This document shows, piece by piece, positions 37,276 through 45,889 of a DNA stretch of 64,000 bases. The DNA comes from Pseudomonas helvetica (GTDB lineage: Bacteria > Pseudomonadota > Gammaproteobacteria > Pseudomonadales > Pseudomonadaceae): positions 246,501 to 310,500 of the forward strand of contig NZ_CP150917.1 of the NCBI RefSeq assembly GCF_039908645.1. The letters run 5' to 3'. Both the position numbers and the translations under genes were made by a program. Every line of letters begins with the position of its first letter. Positions within the stretch are counted from its first letter, which is position 1. The notes under the pieces were generated by a model. The model ran no database searches and had not been told where the DNA came from. It was given only the letters and a program-made list of their open reading frames with translations.

Positions 37276-39624
37276 TCAGGCAGACTTCGCCATGATCAAC
37301 CCGGTTTCGCTTGCTGCTTCCAAACGGATCGCCACGAACTTGGAGGTCGGTGTGTGGCTGCCATCACCGATGCTTTCCAGCGGCACCAACGGGTTCACTT
37401 CCGGGTAGTAGGCGGCGGCTTGTCCGGCGGGAATATCGAACGCCAGCAAGGTGAAGCCTTTGACGCGGCGCTCACGGCCGTCATCCCAGATCGATACGAT
37501 ATCGGCTTTCTGCCCCGGTTTGAAACCCAGGCGGATGATGTCGGCTTCGTTGACGAACAGCACGTCACGCTGGCCTTTGACCCCACGATAACGGTCGTCG
37601 AGACCGTAAATGGTGGTGTTGTACTGATCGTGAGAGCGCATTGATTGCATGATCAGGTCTGGTAACTGCCCGGTGGCGCGGGTGCGCTCGTGCACCAGAT
37701 CAGCTGGCAGGATGTTCGGGCGGAAATTGGCGCGGCCCGACGGCGTGTGCCAGCGCCGGGCACGTGCGCTGTTGCCGAGATAAAAGCCGCCCGGGTTCTC
37801 GATTTTCTGGTTGAAGTCCTTGAAGCCCGGAATAGTGTCGGCAATCAGTTCGCGGATACGGCGGTAATCGGCCACCAGCCAATTCCAGTCGACAGGCGTG
37901 GCGCCCAAGGTTGCGGCAGCGATGCCGGCGATGATCGACGGCTCCGAGCGCATCTGTTTCGACAACGGCTGCAGTTGGCCGTTGGAGGCGTGAACCATGC
38001 TGAACGAATCTTCAACGGTCACCGCTTGCGCCCCTTCGGTTTGCAAGTCGATGTCGGTGCGCCCGAGGCACGGCAGGATCAGCGCCTCTTTACCGTGCGC
38101 CAGATGGCTGCGGTTGAGCTTGGTGCTGATTTGCACGGTGAGGTCGCAATTGCTCAGGGCCTGGAAGGTCCGTGGGCTGTCCGGCGTGGCTTGGGCAAAG
38201 TTGCCGCCCAGACCGATGAAGACTTTCGAGCGACCGTCGAGCATCGCGTGGATGGCCTCGACCACGTTGTGACCGTTTTCACGCGGCACCTTGAACTGGA
38301 AGCGGCGCTCCAGCGCATCGAGGAAAAACGCCGGTGGGCGTTCGTTGATGCCCATGGTCCGGTCGCCTTGCACGTTGCTGTGCCCGCGCACCGGGCACAG
38401 GCCCGCGCCCGGCCGACCGATGTTGCCGCGCAGCAGCATCAGGTTGGCGATTTCCTGGATGGTCGGTACCGAGTGCCGGTGCTGGGTAATGCCCATGGCC
38501 CAGCACATGATCACGTTCTTGCCTTTGGCGTACATGCGCGCCGCTTGCTCGATCTCCTCCAGAGTCAGCCCGGACTGCTCGACGATCTGCTCCCATGAGG
38601 TGTCGTCGATTTCGCCCAGGTAGTCGAGCACGCTGACGGTGTGTTCGTTGAGGAAGTCGTGGTCGAACACCGATGGCGCGTCAGTTTGCTGCGCCTCGCG
38701 TTCCCATTGCAGCAGGAACTTGGCCATGCCGCGCAGCAGCGCCATGTCGCCGCCCAACGCTGGGCGGAAGTACGCGGTGTTGGTCGGCTTGTCACCGTTG
38801 GTGAGCATTTCGATCGGGTGCTGTGGGTGCTGGAAACGCTCCAGGCCACGCTCTTTGAGCGGGTTGATGCACACCACCTGAGCGCCGCGCTTCACTGCTT
38901 CGCGCAGAGGTTCGAGCATCCGTGGATGGTTGGTGCCGGGGTTCTGGCCCCAAACGAAAATCGCGTCCGCGTGTTCGAAGTCGTCGAAGGTCACGCTGCC
39001 TTTGCCGACACCAACACTCTGCGCCATGGCCACACCGCTGGCCTCGTGGCACATGTTCGAGCAGTCAGGGAAGTTGTTGGTGCCGAAAGCGCGGACGAAC
39101 AGCTGATAGAGATACGCCGCTTCGTTGCTGGCGCGGCCCGACGTGTAGAACTCGGCCTGATTCGGACTCGGCAGGTTCTGCAGGTGTTTACCGATCAGCG
39201 CGAAGGCTGCTTCCCAGCTGATGGGAGTGTAGCGGTCGGTTTCGGCGTTGTAGCTCATCGGCTCGGTCAACCGGCCCTGGTATTCGAGCCAGTAGTCACT
39301 TTGTTCCAGCAGCGAGCTGACGCTGTGCTTGGCGAAGAACGCGGCATCGACCCGGCGCTTGGTGGCTTCCCAGTTGACCGCCTTGGCGCCGTTCTCGCAG
39401 AACATCACCATGCCCTTTTCCGGAGAATCGCCCCAGGCACAACCGGGGCAGTCGAAGCCGCCGTTCTGGTTGGTCTTGAGCATTATGCGGAGGTTTTTCA
39501 GCGCGTTATCACTGGTCAACCAGGCCTGGGCGACGCTGATCAGCGCGCCCCAGCCACCGGCTGGGCCTTTGTAGGGTTTGTAGCGGGGGACGGGTTTCTG
39601 GTCGGCTTGACGATGTTGACTCAC
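37276..39624 (-). CDS. FdhF/YdeP-type molybdopterin oxidoreductase
   Basis: 782 residues from GTG 39624, with GGAG 8 bases upstream and a four-base overlap (GTGA) with the fdhD stop. Longer upstream frames lie inside fdhD. It belongs to the molybdopterin oxidoreductase family of the YdeP group, starting YKPYKGPAGGWGALISVAQ and carrying FDCPGCAW, SGRASNEAAYLYQLF, SNMCHEASGVAMA, QNPGTNHPRM and RGHSNVQGDRTMGI. It likely needs FdhD for sulfuration of the cofactor. A true formate dehydrogenase is not assured; acid resistance has been linked to YdeP in E. coli. Confidence 0.88.
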   Translation of the reverse strand: MSQHRQADQKPVPRYKPYKGPAGGWGALISVAQAWLTSDNALKNLRIMLKTNQNGGFDCPGCAWGDSPEKGMVMFCENGAKAVNWEATKRRVDAAFFAKHSVSSLLEQSDYWLEYQGRLTEPMSYNAETDRYTPISWEAAFALIGKHLQNLPSPNQAEFYTSGRASNEAAYLYQLFVRAFGTNNFPDCSNMCHEASGVAMAQSVGVGKGSVTFDDFEHADAIFVWGQNPGTNHPRMLEPLREAVKRGAQVVCINPLKERGLERFQHPQHPIEMLTNGDKPTNTAYFRPALGGDMALLRGMAKFLLQWEREAQQTDAPSVFDHDFLNEHTVSVLDYLGEIDDTSWEQIVEQSGLTLEEIEQAARMYAKGKNVIMCWAMGITQHRHSVPTIQEIANLMLLRGNIGRPGAGLCPVRGHSNVQGDRTMGINERPPAFFLDALERRFQFKVPRENGHNVVEAIHAMLDGRSKVFIGLGGNFAQATPDSPRTFQALSNCDLTVQISTKLNRSHLAHGKEALILPCLGRTDIDLQTEGAQAVTVEDSFSMVHASNGQLQPLSKQMRSEPSIIAGIAAATLGATPVDWNWLVADYRRIRELIADTIPGFKDFNQKIENPGGFYLGNSARARRWHTPSGRANFRPNILPADLVHERTRATGQLPDLIMQSMRSHDQYNTTIYGLDDRYRGVKGQRDVLFVNEADIIRLGFKPGQKADIVSIWDDGRERRVKGFTLLAFDIPAGQAAAYYPEVNPLVPLESIGDGSHTPTSKFVAIRLEAASETGLIMAKSA

Positions 39625-40460
39625 GCTTGGTTCTCCGTCGCAGGGCTGTAGACCCGCGGCGCACTTTTTTGCGGCAGGTGGATAAGATTGAGGTTGTGCC
39701 GGCGTGCCCATTGCACGGCCAGGCCGGTGGGCGACGACAGGCTGACCAGGGTCTGGATGCCGGCGCGCAGCACTTTCTGGATCAGTTCGAGGCTGCAACG
39801 GCTGGTGACTATCACCAGTCCACCTGCCATCGGGATGTTCTGGCGGATCAGCGCGCCAATCAGCTTGTCGAGCGCGTTGTGCCGGCCGATGTCTTCACGG
39901 CCCAGTAGCAACTCGCCCTGGTTGTTCATGAACACAGCGGCGTGCACTGCGCCGCTGTATTGGCCCAATGGCTGGAATTCACCGATGCGCTGGCGCAGGC
40001 CTTCAAGCCATTGTGCGGGCGGTAAGGGGGCACCGGGCAATACGTTGAGTTGCGGCAAGGCTTGCTCTACCGCTTCGACGCCACAGAGTCCACAACCGCT
40101 GGTACCGGCCAGTTGCCGGCGCTGCTGCTTGAGGTTCCAGAACGCGCGGCTGGAAATACTGACCTGCGCGTACTGCGCCGAACCGGACCCGCTGAGTTGC
40201 AGGTCATAGAGGTCGGACACGTCACTGATGATCCCGCTACCCAGGCTGAAACCGACGATGAAGTCTTCCAGGTCACTCGGTGTCACCAGCATCACCGCCT
40301 GGCTGATGCCGTTGTAGGCGATTGCCAACGCCACTTCCTCAGCGAGCGCGGTGCTGGCTGATTCGCTATGGTCGAGGTTGCAATACTGATAGTTCTGACT
40401 GGCGGCTGGCGTGGGCATTTCGACGGCGGGCGCCCCGCAAACCGGACGCTTGGCTTTCAT
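39621..40460 (-). CDS. fdhD: Formate dehydrogenase accessory sulfurtransferase FdhD
   Basis: 279 residues. FdhD moves sulfur from IscS to the molybdenum cofactor. The cysteine motif is SGCGLCG and the C-terminal FdhD block includes EDIGRHNALDKLIG and TSRCSLELIQKVLRAGI. It overlaps the molybdoenzyme gene by four bases, showing the likely client. Confidence 0.92.
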   Translation of the reverse strand: MKAKRPVCGAPAVEMPTPAASQNYQYCNLDHSESASTALAEEVALAIAYNGISQAVMLVTPSDLEDFIVGFSLGSGIISDVSDLYDLQLSGSGSAQYAQVSISSRAFWNLKQQRRQLAGTSGCGLCGVEAVEQALPQLNVLPGAPLPPAQWLEGLRQRIGEFQPLGQYSGAVHAAVFMNNQGELLLGREDIGRHNALDKLIGALIRQNIPMAGGLVIVTSRCSLELIQKVLRAGIQTLVSLSSPTGLAVQWARRHNLNLIHLPQKSAPRVYSPATENQA

Positions 40461-40554
40461 GGGGCAATACCGGCGGTTTATCCAGCCTTAAGCCTAGGCG
40501 CGTCAATGTGTCACGTCTAATCGCTATTACTGATCTACCGATAGATGGCGTCGA

Positions 40555-41442
40555 TCAAGAGTTCGTAAGTGATTTCTGATAGTACGCGAAACACGCTTCA
40601 GCCAATGCCGAGCGCGGTGTACCGCGGCGCATGATCAGCCCCAGCCGGCCAAGGGTTTGCGCATTTTCAATCGGTTGCAGGCGCAAATGCTCGGTCAGTG
40701 TTTCGAGCCCGCCTTCCAGTGGCATCACTGCGCAACACAGGCCACCGTGCACAGCTTGCAACAATTGATGGACCGCGTCGGTCTGTAACAACGGCTGCGG
40801 GCTGAGACCACGGCTGTGGAAGTTGTGGTCGATGGACTGGCGAAAGTGCATGCCGCTGGTGAGCATGCCCAAGGGCAGCTCGATCAGAGCCTCCCAGCTC
40901 AAGGGCTTTTCACCGAAGCTGAAAAAGCGCTGGTCGTAGAGCAGGCCCATGCGGGTTTCGCTGAAGGCCAATGAATCGAAGCGCTCGCTGTCGAGGCGCT
41001 CGAGATAGGACACGCCGAGGTCCAGGCGATTGTTCGCCAAGTGTTCGAGGATTTGCTCCGAGCTCAAGGCCGAGAGTTCGAAACGCAGGTTCGGGTGTTC
41101 GGCGTGCAGTTTCTGCATCAGTGGCAGCGGATCAAAACTCGACAGCGGCACGACGCCCAGGCGCAAGGTGCCGACCAGGTTGCCGCGACAGGCTGCGGCC
41201 TCGGCCTGCAAGCCGTCACAGGCGGCCAGCACGGTGCGCGCCCAGGCCAGCACCCGCTCGCCCGGTGCGGTGAAACCTTCGAAGCGCTGGCCACGATTGA
41301 CCAACGGCAGATCGAGTTCTTCTTCAAGGCTGCGCAAGCGCATCGACAGAGTAGGCTGAGTGATGTGGCAGCGCGCTGCGGCTTGGCCGAAGTGTCGGGT
41401 TTCGTCGAGGGCGATGAGGAATTTCAGCTGTTTGATGTCCAT
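40555..41442 (-). CDS. LysR-family transcriptional regulator
   Basis: 295 residues. An N-terminal winged helix (FLIALDETRHFGQAAARCHITQPTLSMRLRSLEEEL) and a type 2 periplasmic-binding effector domain. Encoded in the same direction 94 bases ahead of fdhD and the molybdoenzyme gene, which are its probable targets. Effector unknown. Confidence 0.88.
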   Translation of the reverse strand: MDIKQLKFLIALDETRHFGQAAARCHITQPTLSMRLRSLEEELDLPLVNRGQRFEGFTAPGERVLAWARTVLAACDGLQAEAAACRGNLVGTLRLGVVPLSSFDPLPLMQKLHAEHPNLRFELSALSSEQILEHLANNRLDLGVSYLERLDSERFDSLAFSETRMGLLYDQRFFSFGEKPLSWEALIELPLGMLTSGMHFRQSIDHNFHSRGLSPQPLLQTDAVHQLLQAVHGGLCCAVMPLEGGLETLTEHLRLQPIENAQTLGRLGLIMRRGTPRSALAEACFAYYQKSLTNS

Positions 41443-41540
41443 CGTCGCTCCGTGGCGCAGGCAAAGGGCGCGATTCTAGCGCTTGTGCCGAAGTTGAGTC
41501 ATTGGTCGGGCACTGTGGATTTCTAGACCGTGTGATGGCC

Positions 41541-41629
41541 ATCGCGAGCAAGCTTTGCTCCTACAGACGATTACGCGATCACACGATTACGCGATCACAC
41601 GGTCCGTAGGAGCAAGGCTTGCCCGCGAT
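41541..41629. repeat. Inverted REP pair with an internal 16-bp tandem duplication
   Basis: ATCGCGAGCAAGCTTTGCTC and its near-complement (CGTAGGAGCAAGGCTTGCCCG and CGAT) enclose two perfect copies of ACGATTACGCGATCAC at 41567-41582 and 41583-41598. Confidence 0.75.
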
Positions 41630-41644
41630 GCAGGCGACTCGATC

Positions 41645-42307
41645 TCAGAGGCCTGCAAGGAGATCCCGATAATCCCCGACGGCTGCAAATTCCGCAGTGT
41701 CTTTCGGTTCTTTTCGGCTGTCCGGCTGGCTCACGGCCAACAGATGCGCCACGCCAAATTCCCGGGCGCTGCGCAGGATCGGTAATGTGTCGTCGATGAA
41801 CAGGCTGCGGCGTGGGTCGAAGTCGATGTCTGCGTGCAAGGCGTCCCAGAATTGCGGGTTTTCCTTGGCGAAACCGTAATCGTGGGAGCTGATCAACCGC
41901 TCGAAGTAGGGCGCCAGTTCGACTTTTTCCAGCTTCAGCGACAATGAGTCACGGTGGGCGTTGGTGATCAGGATCACGCGCTTTCCGGCCTGCTTGATCG
42001 CTGCCAGAAAGGTATCGGCGTCCGGTCGCAATGCGATCAGATGGGCGGTCTCGAGTTTCAACTCGCGCACCGGCAGCTTCAGCTCAGCGCTCCAGAAGTC
42101 CAGGCAATACCACTGCAGCTGACCGGCGTTGCGCTCGAACAACGGCTGCAATTCCAGCTCGGCCATGGCCCGACTGACACCATGCAGCTCGGCATAACGC
42201 TTGGGCAGGTGTTCCATCCAGAAATGGTTGTCGTAGTGCAGGTCCAGCAGCGTGCCGTCCATATCCAGCAGAACGGTATCAATGTCGCGCCAGGGCAGTG
42301 ATGGCAT
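41645..42307 (-). CDS. yrfG: GMP/IMP nucleotidase YrfG (HAD family)
   Basis: 220 residues from ATG 42307, in line with E. coli YrfG (222). HAD motif 1 LLDMDGTLLDL (nucleophile and acid/base aspartates), motif 2 ITNAH, motif 4 SLFIDDTLPILRSA. GGAG precedes the ATG. Divergent from nudE, the same pairing seen in other gamma-proteobacteria. Confidence 0.88.
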   Translation of the reverse strand: MPSLPWRDIDTVLLDMDGTLLDLHYDNHFWMEHLPKRYAELHGVSRAMAELELQPLFERNAGQLQWYCLDFWSAELKLPVRELKLETAHLIALRPDADTFLAAIKQAGKRVILITNAHRDSLSLKLEKVELAPYFERLISSHDYGFAKENPQFWDALHADIDFDPRRSLFIDDTLPILRSAREFGVAHLLAVSQPDSRKEPKDTAEFAAVGDYRDLLAGL

Positions 42308-42395
42308 TGAAAACTTCTCCAGCGGTAAAAAGATATCCGACATAAACAATCAAGAAAGCCGCGTTATAGTACCGCGTTCACGCCAAGGAGCCGCC

Positions 42396-42962
42396 ATGCG
42401 CCAGAAACCCGAAGTATTAGCCCGCGAGATCGTCGCCACCACCCGCTTGTTCTGCGTTGAAGAGGTGCAGTTGCGCTTTTCCAATGGCGTCGAGCGCACC
42501 TATGAGCGATTGGTCGGCAAGGGCGCGGGGTATGGCGCAGTAATGATCGTGGCGATGCTCGATTCCGACCACGCGGTGCTGGTTGAAGAATACTGCGGCG
42601 GAACCGATGCCTATGAACTGTCGTTGCCCAAGGGCTTGATCGAACCTGGCGAGGATGTGTTGGCAGCGGCCGAGCGTGAGCTCAAGGAAGAGGCCGGTTT
42701 TGGCGCCCGGCAACTGGAGCATCTGACCGAGCTGTCGCTGTCGCCCGGTTATATGAGCCAGAAAATTCAGGTGGTGTTGGCGACTGATTTGTACGAAGAA
42801 AGCCTTGAAGGCGATGAGCCAGAGCCGATGCGTGTGGACCGGGTCAATCTGCGAGAGCTCGCGGCGCTGGCGCAGAACCCGCAGTTCACCGAAGGCCGCG
42901 CCTTGGCGGCGTTGTACCTGGCCCGTGATTTATTGACCCAGCGTGGAGTGTTTCAACCGTGA
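42396..42962 (+). CDS. nudE: ADP compounds hydrolase NudE (Nudix)
   Basis: 188 residues. The Nudix box is GLIEPGEDVLAAAERELKEE followed by AGFGA. NudE hydrolyses NADH, ADP-ribose and Ap3A-type compounds. AAGGAG lies 6 bases before ATG 42396; the longer frame from 42252 overlaps yrfG. Four-base overlap with cysQ (GTGA). Confidence 0.92.
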   Translation: MRQKPEVLAREIVATTRLFCVEEVQLRFSNGVERTYERLVGKGAGYGAVMIVAMLDSDHAVLVEEYCGGTDAYELSLPKGLIEPGEDVLAAAERELKEEAGFGARQLEHLTELSLSPGYMSQKIQVVLATDLYEESLEGDEPEPMRVDRVNLRELAALAQNPQFTEGRALAALYLARDLLTQRGVFQP

Positions 42963-43795
42963 GTGATTTCCCCCAGGTTCATCCTTTGCTGGCCCCCGTG
43001 GTCGAGTTGGCGTTGAAGGCCGGCGAAGTCATCCTGCCGTTCTGGCGCACAGGCACGGACGTGACCACCAAGGCTGACGATTCTCCGGTCACCGCCGCCG
43101 ATCTCGCCGCTCATCATCTGATTCTGGCCGGGCTGACAGCACTTGATCCGAGCATCCCGGTGCTCTCGGAAGAAGACGCCAACATTGCGCAATCGGTGCG
43201 CGCCGGTTGGCAGCGCTGGTGGTTGGTCGACCCGTTGGATGGCACCAAGGAGTTCATTTCCGGCAGTGAAGAGTTCACTGTCAACATCGCGCTGATCGAA
43301 CAGGGACGTGTGGTGTTTGGCGTAGTGTCGATGCCGACCAATGGCCGCTGCTACTTCGGTGGCGCCGGACTTGGGGCCTGGCGTGCCGACAAGGATGCTG
43401 CGCCGCTGCCGATACAGGTCCGTGACGTACTGCCTGCTGGCGAAGCGTTCACCGTGGTCGCCAGTCGTCGACATTCAAGCCCTGAGCAGGAGCGCTTGCT
43501 CGCTGGCTTGAGTGCCAGTCTGGGTGAGCTGCAACTGGCCAATATCGGCAGTTCGCTGAAGTTTTGCCTGCTGGCCGAAGGCGCGGCGGATTGTTACCCG
43601 CGTTTGGCACCAACCTCCCAGTGGGATACGGCTGCCGCACAAGGCGTGCTCGAAGGTGCGGGTGGCGAGGTGCTGGAGTTGAGCGGTGAGCCGTTCAGCT
43701 ATCCGGCGCGAGAGTCGTTGCGCAATGCGTTTTTCCTGGCGCTGCCGGCCAAAGCCGCGTGGCGCGAGAAGCTGCTGGAACTGGCTCGCTCCTGA
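42959..43795 (+). CDS. cysQ: 3'(2'),5'-bisphosphate nucleotidase CysQ
   Basis: 278 residues of the inositol monophosphatase superfamily. Metal motifs are visible: EED (PVLSEEDAN), WLVDPLDGTKEF and WDTAAAQGVLEGAGG. CysQ converts PAP, left over from sulfate assimilation, into AMP. GTG start at 42959 overlaps the nudE stop. Another part of the sulfur theme of this window. Confidence 0.92.
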   Translation: MSDFPQVHPLLAPVVELALKAGEVILPFWRTGTDVTTKADDSPVTAADLAAHHLILAGLTALDPSIPVLSEEDANIAQSVRAGWQRWWLVDPLDGTKEFISGSEEFTVNIALIEQGRVVFGVVSMPTNGRCYFGGAGLGAWRADKDAAPLPIQVRDVLPAGEAFTVVASRRHSSPEQERLLAGLSASLGELQLANIGSSLKFCLLAEGAADCYPRLAPTSQWDTAAAQGVLEGAGGEVLELSGEPFSYPARESLRNAFFLALPAKAAWREKLLELARS

Positions 43796-43807
43796 GCACA
43801 CCGCAGC

Positions 43808-43942
43808 CTTGTGGCGAGGGGGCTTGCCCCCGTTCGGCTGCGCAGCAGTCGCAATACAGTCAATGGGGTTTAACGGATACCGTTCGGTGTCTGGGCTCGG
43901 GGTCGCTTCGCGCCCCAACGGGGGCAAGCCCCCTCACCACAA
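43808..43942. repeat. REPIN, diverged G-rich variant
   Basis: CTTGTGGCGAGGGGGCTTGC with complement containing one mismatch. The core has GGGGG/CCCCC instead of GGGAG/CTCCC, so a distinct subfamily. Lies between converging genes cysQ and the thioesterase. Confidence 0.8.
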
Positions 43943-43979
43943 GTTTTGCGTAAACTTTGGCTGACCTCCTGCAAAGGGA

Positions 43980-44435
43980 CTACCGATGCAGCACATACTG
44001 CCCGGTAAACGTCACCGCATCCTCATCGCTATCGACGTTGACGACCCGTGTATGCAACGCCAACCGCGCCCGGCCGTAGCGTTGGTACATCGCCAAAAAC
44101 TTCCTCCACACTGCCGCACTTGGCGCCGTGCAAATGGCAATGGCATCGCCAGTGACCGGCAGCGGATAGCTGATCTGACCTTCCTGAATCACGATGTGCC
44201 CGCCCTCGACGCCTTCTTCGCGCAGGCGCAAATGCAGCCAGCCCCAACCCGCCAACACCGCGCCACAGTACAAACTACCGCCAAACATGGTGCTCTTGTG
44301 ATTGACGTTGGCCGCCAGCGGCAAGTGCAGGCGTAATTGCCGGTCGTGCCAGTCGAGTACCTTGAGGCCCATATCCCGGGTGAGGGGAATGTCGCGATGG
44401 AGGACGGATTCAAGGTGACGGCTGTCGCGGTTCAT
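43980..44435 (-). CDS. YiiD C-terminal-like thioesterase
   Basis: 151 residues with the YiiD-C hotdog pattern: NVNHKSTMFGGSLYCGAVLAGWG and VIQEGQISYPLPV. In E. coli this domain is fused to an acetyltransferase; here it stands alone. Substrate unknown. Upstream of it on the same strand lies the dctD 3' side 50 bases away with opposite order, so probably its own unit. Confidence 0.78.
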   Translation of the reverse strand: MNRDSRHLESVLHRDIPLTRDMGLKVLDWHDRQLRLHLPLAANVNHKSTMFGGSLYCGAVLAGWGWLHLRLREEGVEGGHIVIQEGQISYPLPVTGDAIAICTAPSAAVWRKFLAMYQRYGRARLALHTRVVNVDSDEDAVTFTGQYVLHR

Positions 44436-44485
44436 GCACGGGCCTCGCAGTGTGGGACGCTTGGGTGAAGGTTAGTCGGCATGGC

Positions 44486-45889
44486 TCAATCGAGCTCGTC
44501 GGCATTGCTGTTGGTGCCAGCGCCATCGGCGAAGTTCAAGCCGTGTTTGCGCAGTTTGTCATGCAGGGTTTTGCGTGGAATACCCAGCGCTTCGGCGACA
44601 CTGCGCAGTGAGCTGTGAGTGCGCGCCAGTTCGGCGGCGATCAGGTTCTTTTCAAAGCTTTCCACCTGCTCGCTCAGATTGCCGCCGAGCACTGCACTGT
44701 GCGGCGCAGCACTGCCATCCGGAACGCTGTTGTCCAGCGCCAGTTCCAGACCCAGGGCGAATCGCTCGGCGGCGTTTTGCAGTTCGCGGACGTTGCCGGG
44801 CCAGGAATGGCGCAACAGCAGGGCTCGTTGTCCGGGTTGCAGTTCGTGGGGTGGCAAGCCATGGCGCTCGCTGGCTTCGTTGGCGAAATGCTGGAACAGC
44901 ATCAGCGCGTCTTCGCCCCGTTCGCGCAGCGGTGGAATGCGCAGTGGTGCGACGTTCAGGCGGTAGTACAAGTCCGCGCGAAAACGCCCTTGATCGGCCG
45001 ATTGGCGCAGGTCTTCCTTGGTCGCGGCGATGATCCGGATGTCCAGCGGGATCAGCTGATTGCCCCCCAAACGCTCGACCACCCGCTCTTGCAGCAGGCG
45101 CAGCAATTTCACCTGCACATCCAGGCTCATGCTTTCGATTTCATCGAGGAACAGCGTGCCGCCGTTGGCGAATTCGAATTTGCCGATACGGCGTTTTTGC
45201 GCGCCAGTGAAGGCGCCGGGTTCGTGGCCGAAGAGTTCGCTTTCGACCACCGATTCGGCCAGTGCTCCGGCATTGATTGCCACAAACGGGCCATTGCGGC
45301 GATTCGACAGGTCGTGCAGGGCACGGGCCACGACCTCCTTGCCGGCACCGGTTTCACCGAGGATCAGCACGTCGGCCTTGGTCGGTGCCAATGCGCCGAT
45401 CTGTTCGCGCAGGCGCAGCATCGGCGCCGATTGCCCGACCAGTCGGGTGCTCAGCTCGTTGCGATCGCTCAAGGCCAACCGCAGACTGCGGTTGTCCAGC
45501 ACCAATTGCCGCAGGGCCAGGGCGCGGCGCACGCTGTCGAGCAATGCGTCACTGGCGAACGGTTTTTCGAGGAAGTCATAAGCGCCGGCACGCATCGCCT
45601 GCACCGCGAGCGGTACATCGCCGTGGCCGGTGATCAGCAACACCGGCAGTTCCGGGTCCTGGGCGTGCAATTCATTCAACAGTTCGAGACCGTCCATGCC
45701 CGGCATGCGAATGTCACTGACCACCACGCCCGGCCAGTCGCGCTCAAGGCGCGAAGCGAGGCCCTTGGCTTCGGCCAACGGGAGGATTTTCAGACCGGCG
45801 AGATCCAGCGTCTGGCTCAGGGCCTGGCGCAGATGCGGATCGTCGTCGATCAGCACCACCTGGATACGGTTGTCTATGAGGTTACTCAT
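44486..45889 (-). CDS. dctD: C4-dicarboxylate response regulator DctD (sigma-54 activator)
   Basis: 467 residues. Receiver domain with phospho-acceptor D59 (VVVSDIRMPGMDG), AAA+ domain with Walker A GETGAGKE (179-186) and the sigma-54 contact loop GAFTGA (225-230), then a Fis-type HTH (RSVAEALGIPRKTLHDKLRK). Overlaps the kinase gene by four bases (ATGA). DctBD next to the rml genes is the arrangement known in P. aeruginosa. It should activate C4-dicarboxylate uptake genes lying elsewhere. Confidence 0.88.
   Translation of the reverse strand: MSNLIDNRIQVVLIDDDPHLRQALSQTLDLAGLKILPLAEAKGLASRLERDWPGVVVSDIRMPGMDGLELLNELHAQDPELPVLLITGHGDVPLAVQAMRAGAYDFLEKPFASDALLDSVRRALALRQLVLDNRSLRLALSDRNELSTRLVGQSAPMLRLREQIGALAPTKADVLILGETGAGKEVVARALHDLSNRRNGPFVAINAGALAESVVESELFGHEPGAFTGAQKRRIGKFEFANGGTLFLDEIESMSLDVQVKLLRLLQERVVERLGGNQLIPLDIRIIAATKEDLRQSADQGRFRADLYYRLNVAPLRIPPLRERGEDALMLFQHFANEASERHGLPPHELQPGQRALLLRHSWPGNVRELQNAAERFALGLELALDNSVPDGSAAPHSAVLGGNLSEQVESFEKNLIAAELARTHSSLRSVAEALGIPRKTLHDKLRKHGLNFADGAGTNSNADELD

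Noticed and set aside
41541..41629. CRISPR-like array
   Set aside because: Only two adjacent 16-bp copies with no spacers; it is the loop of a REP pair.
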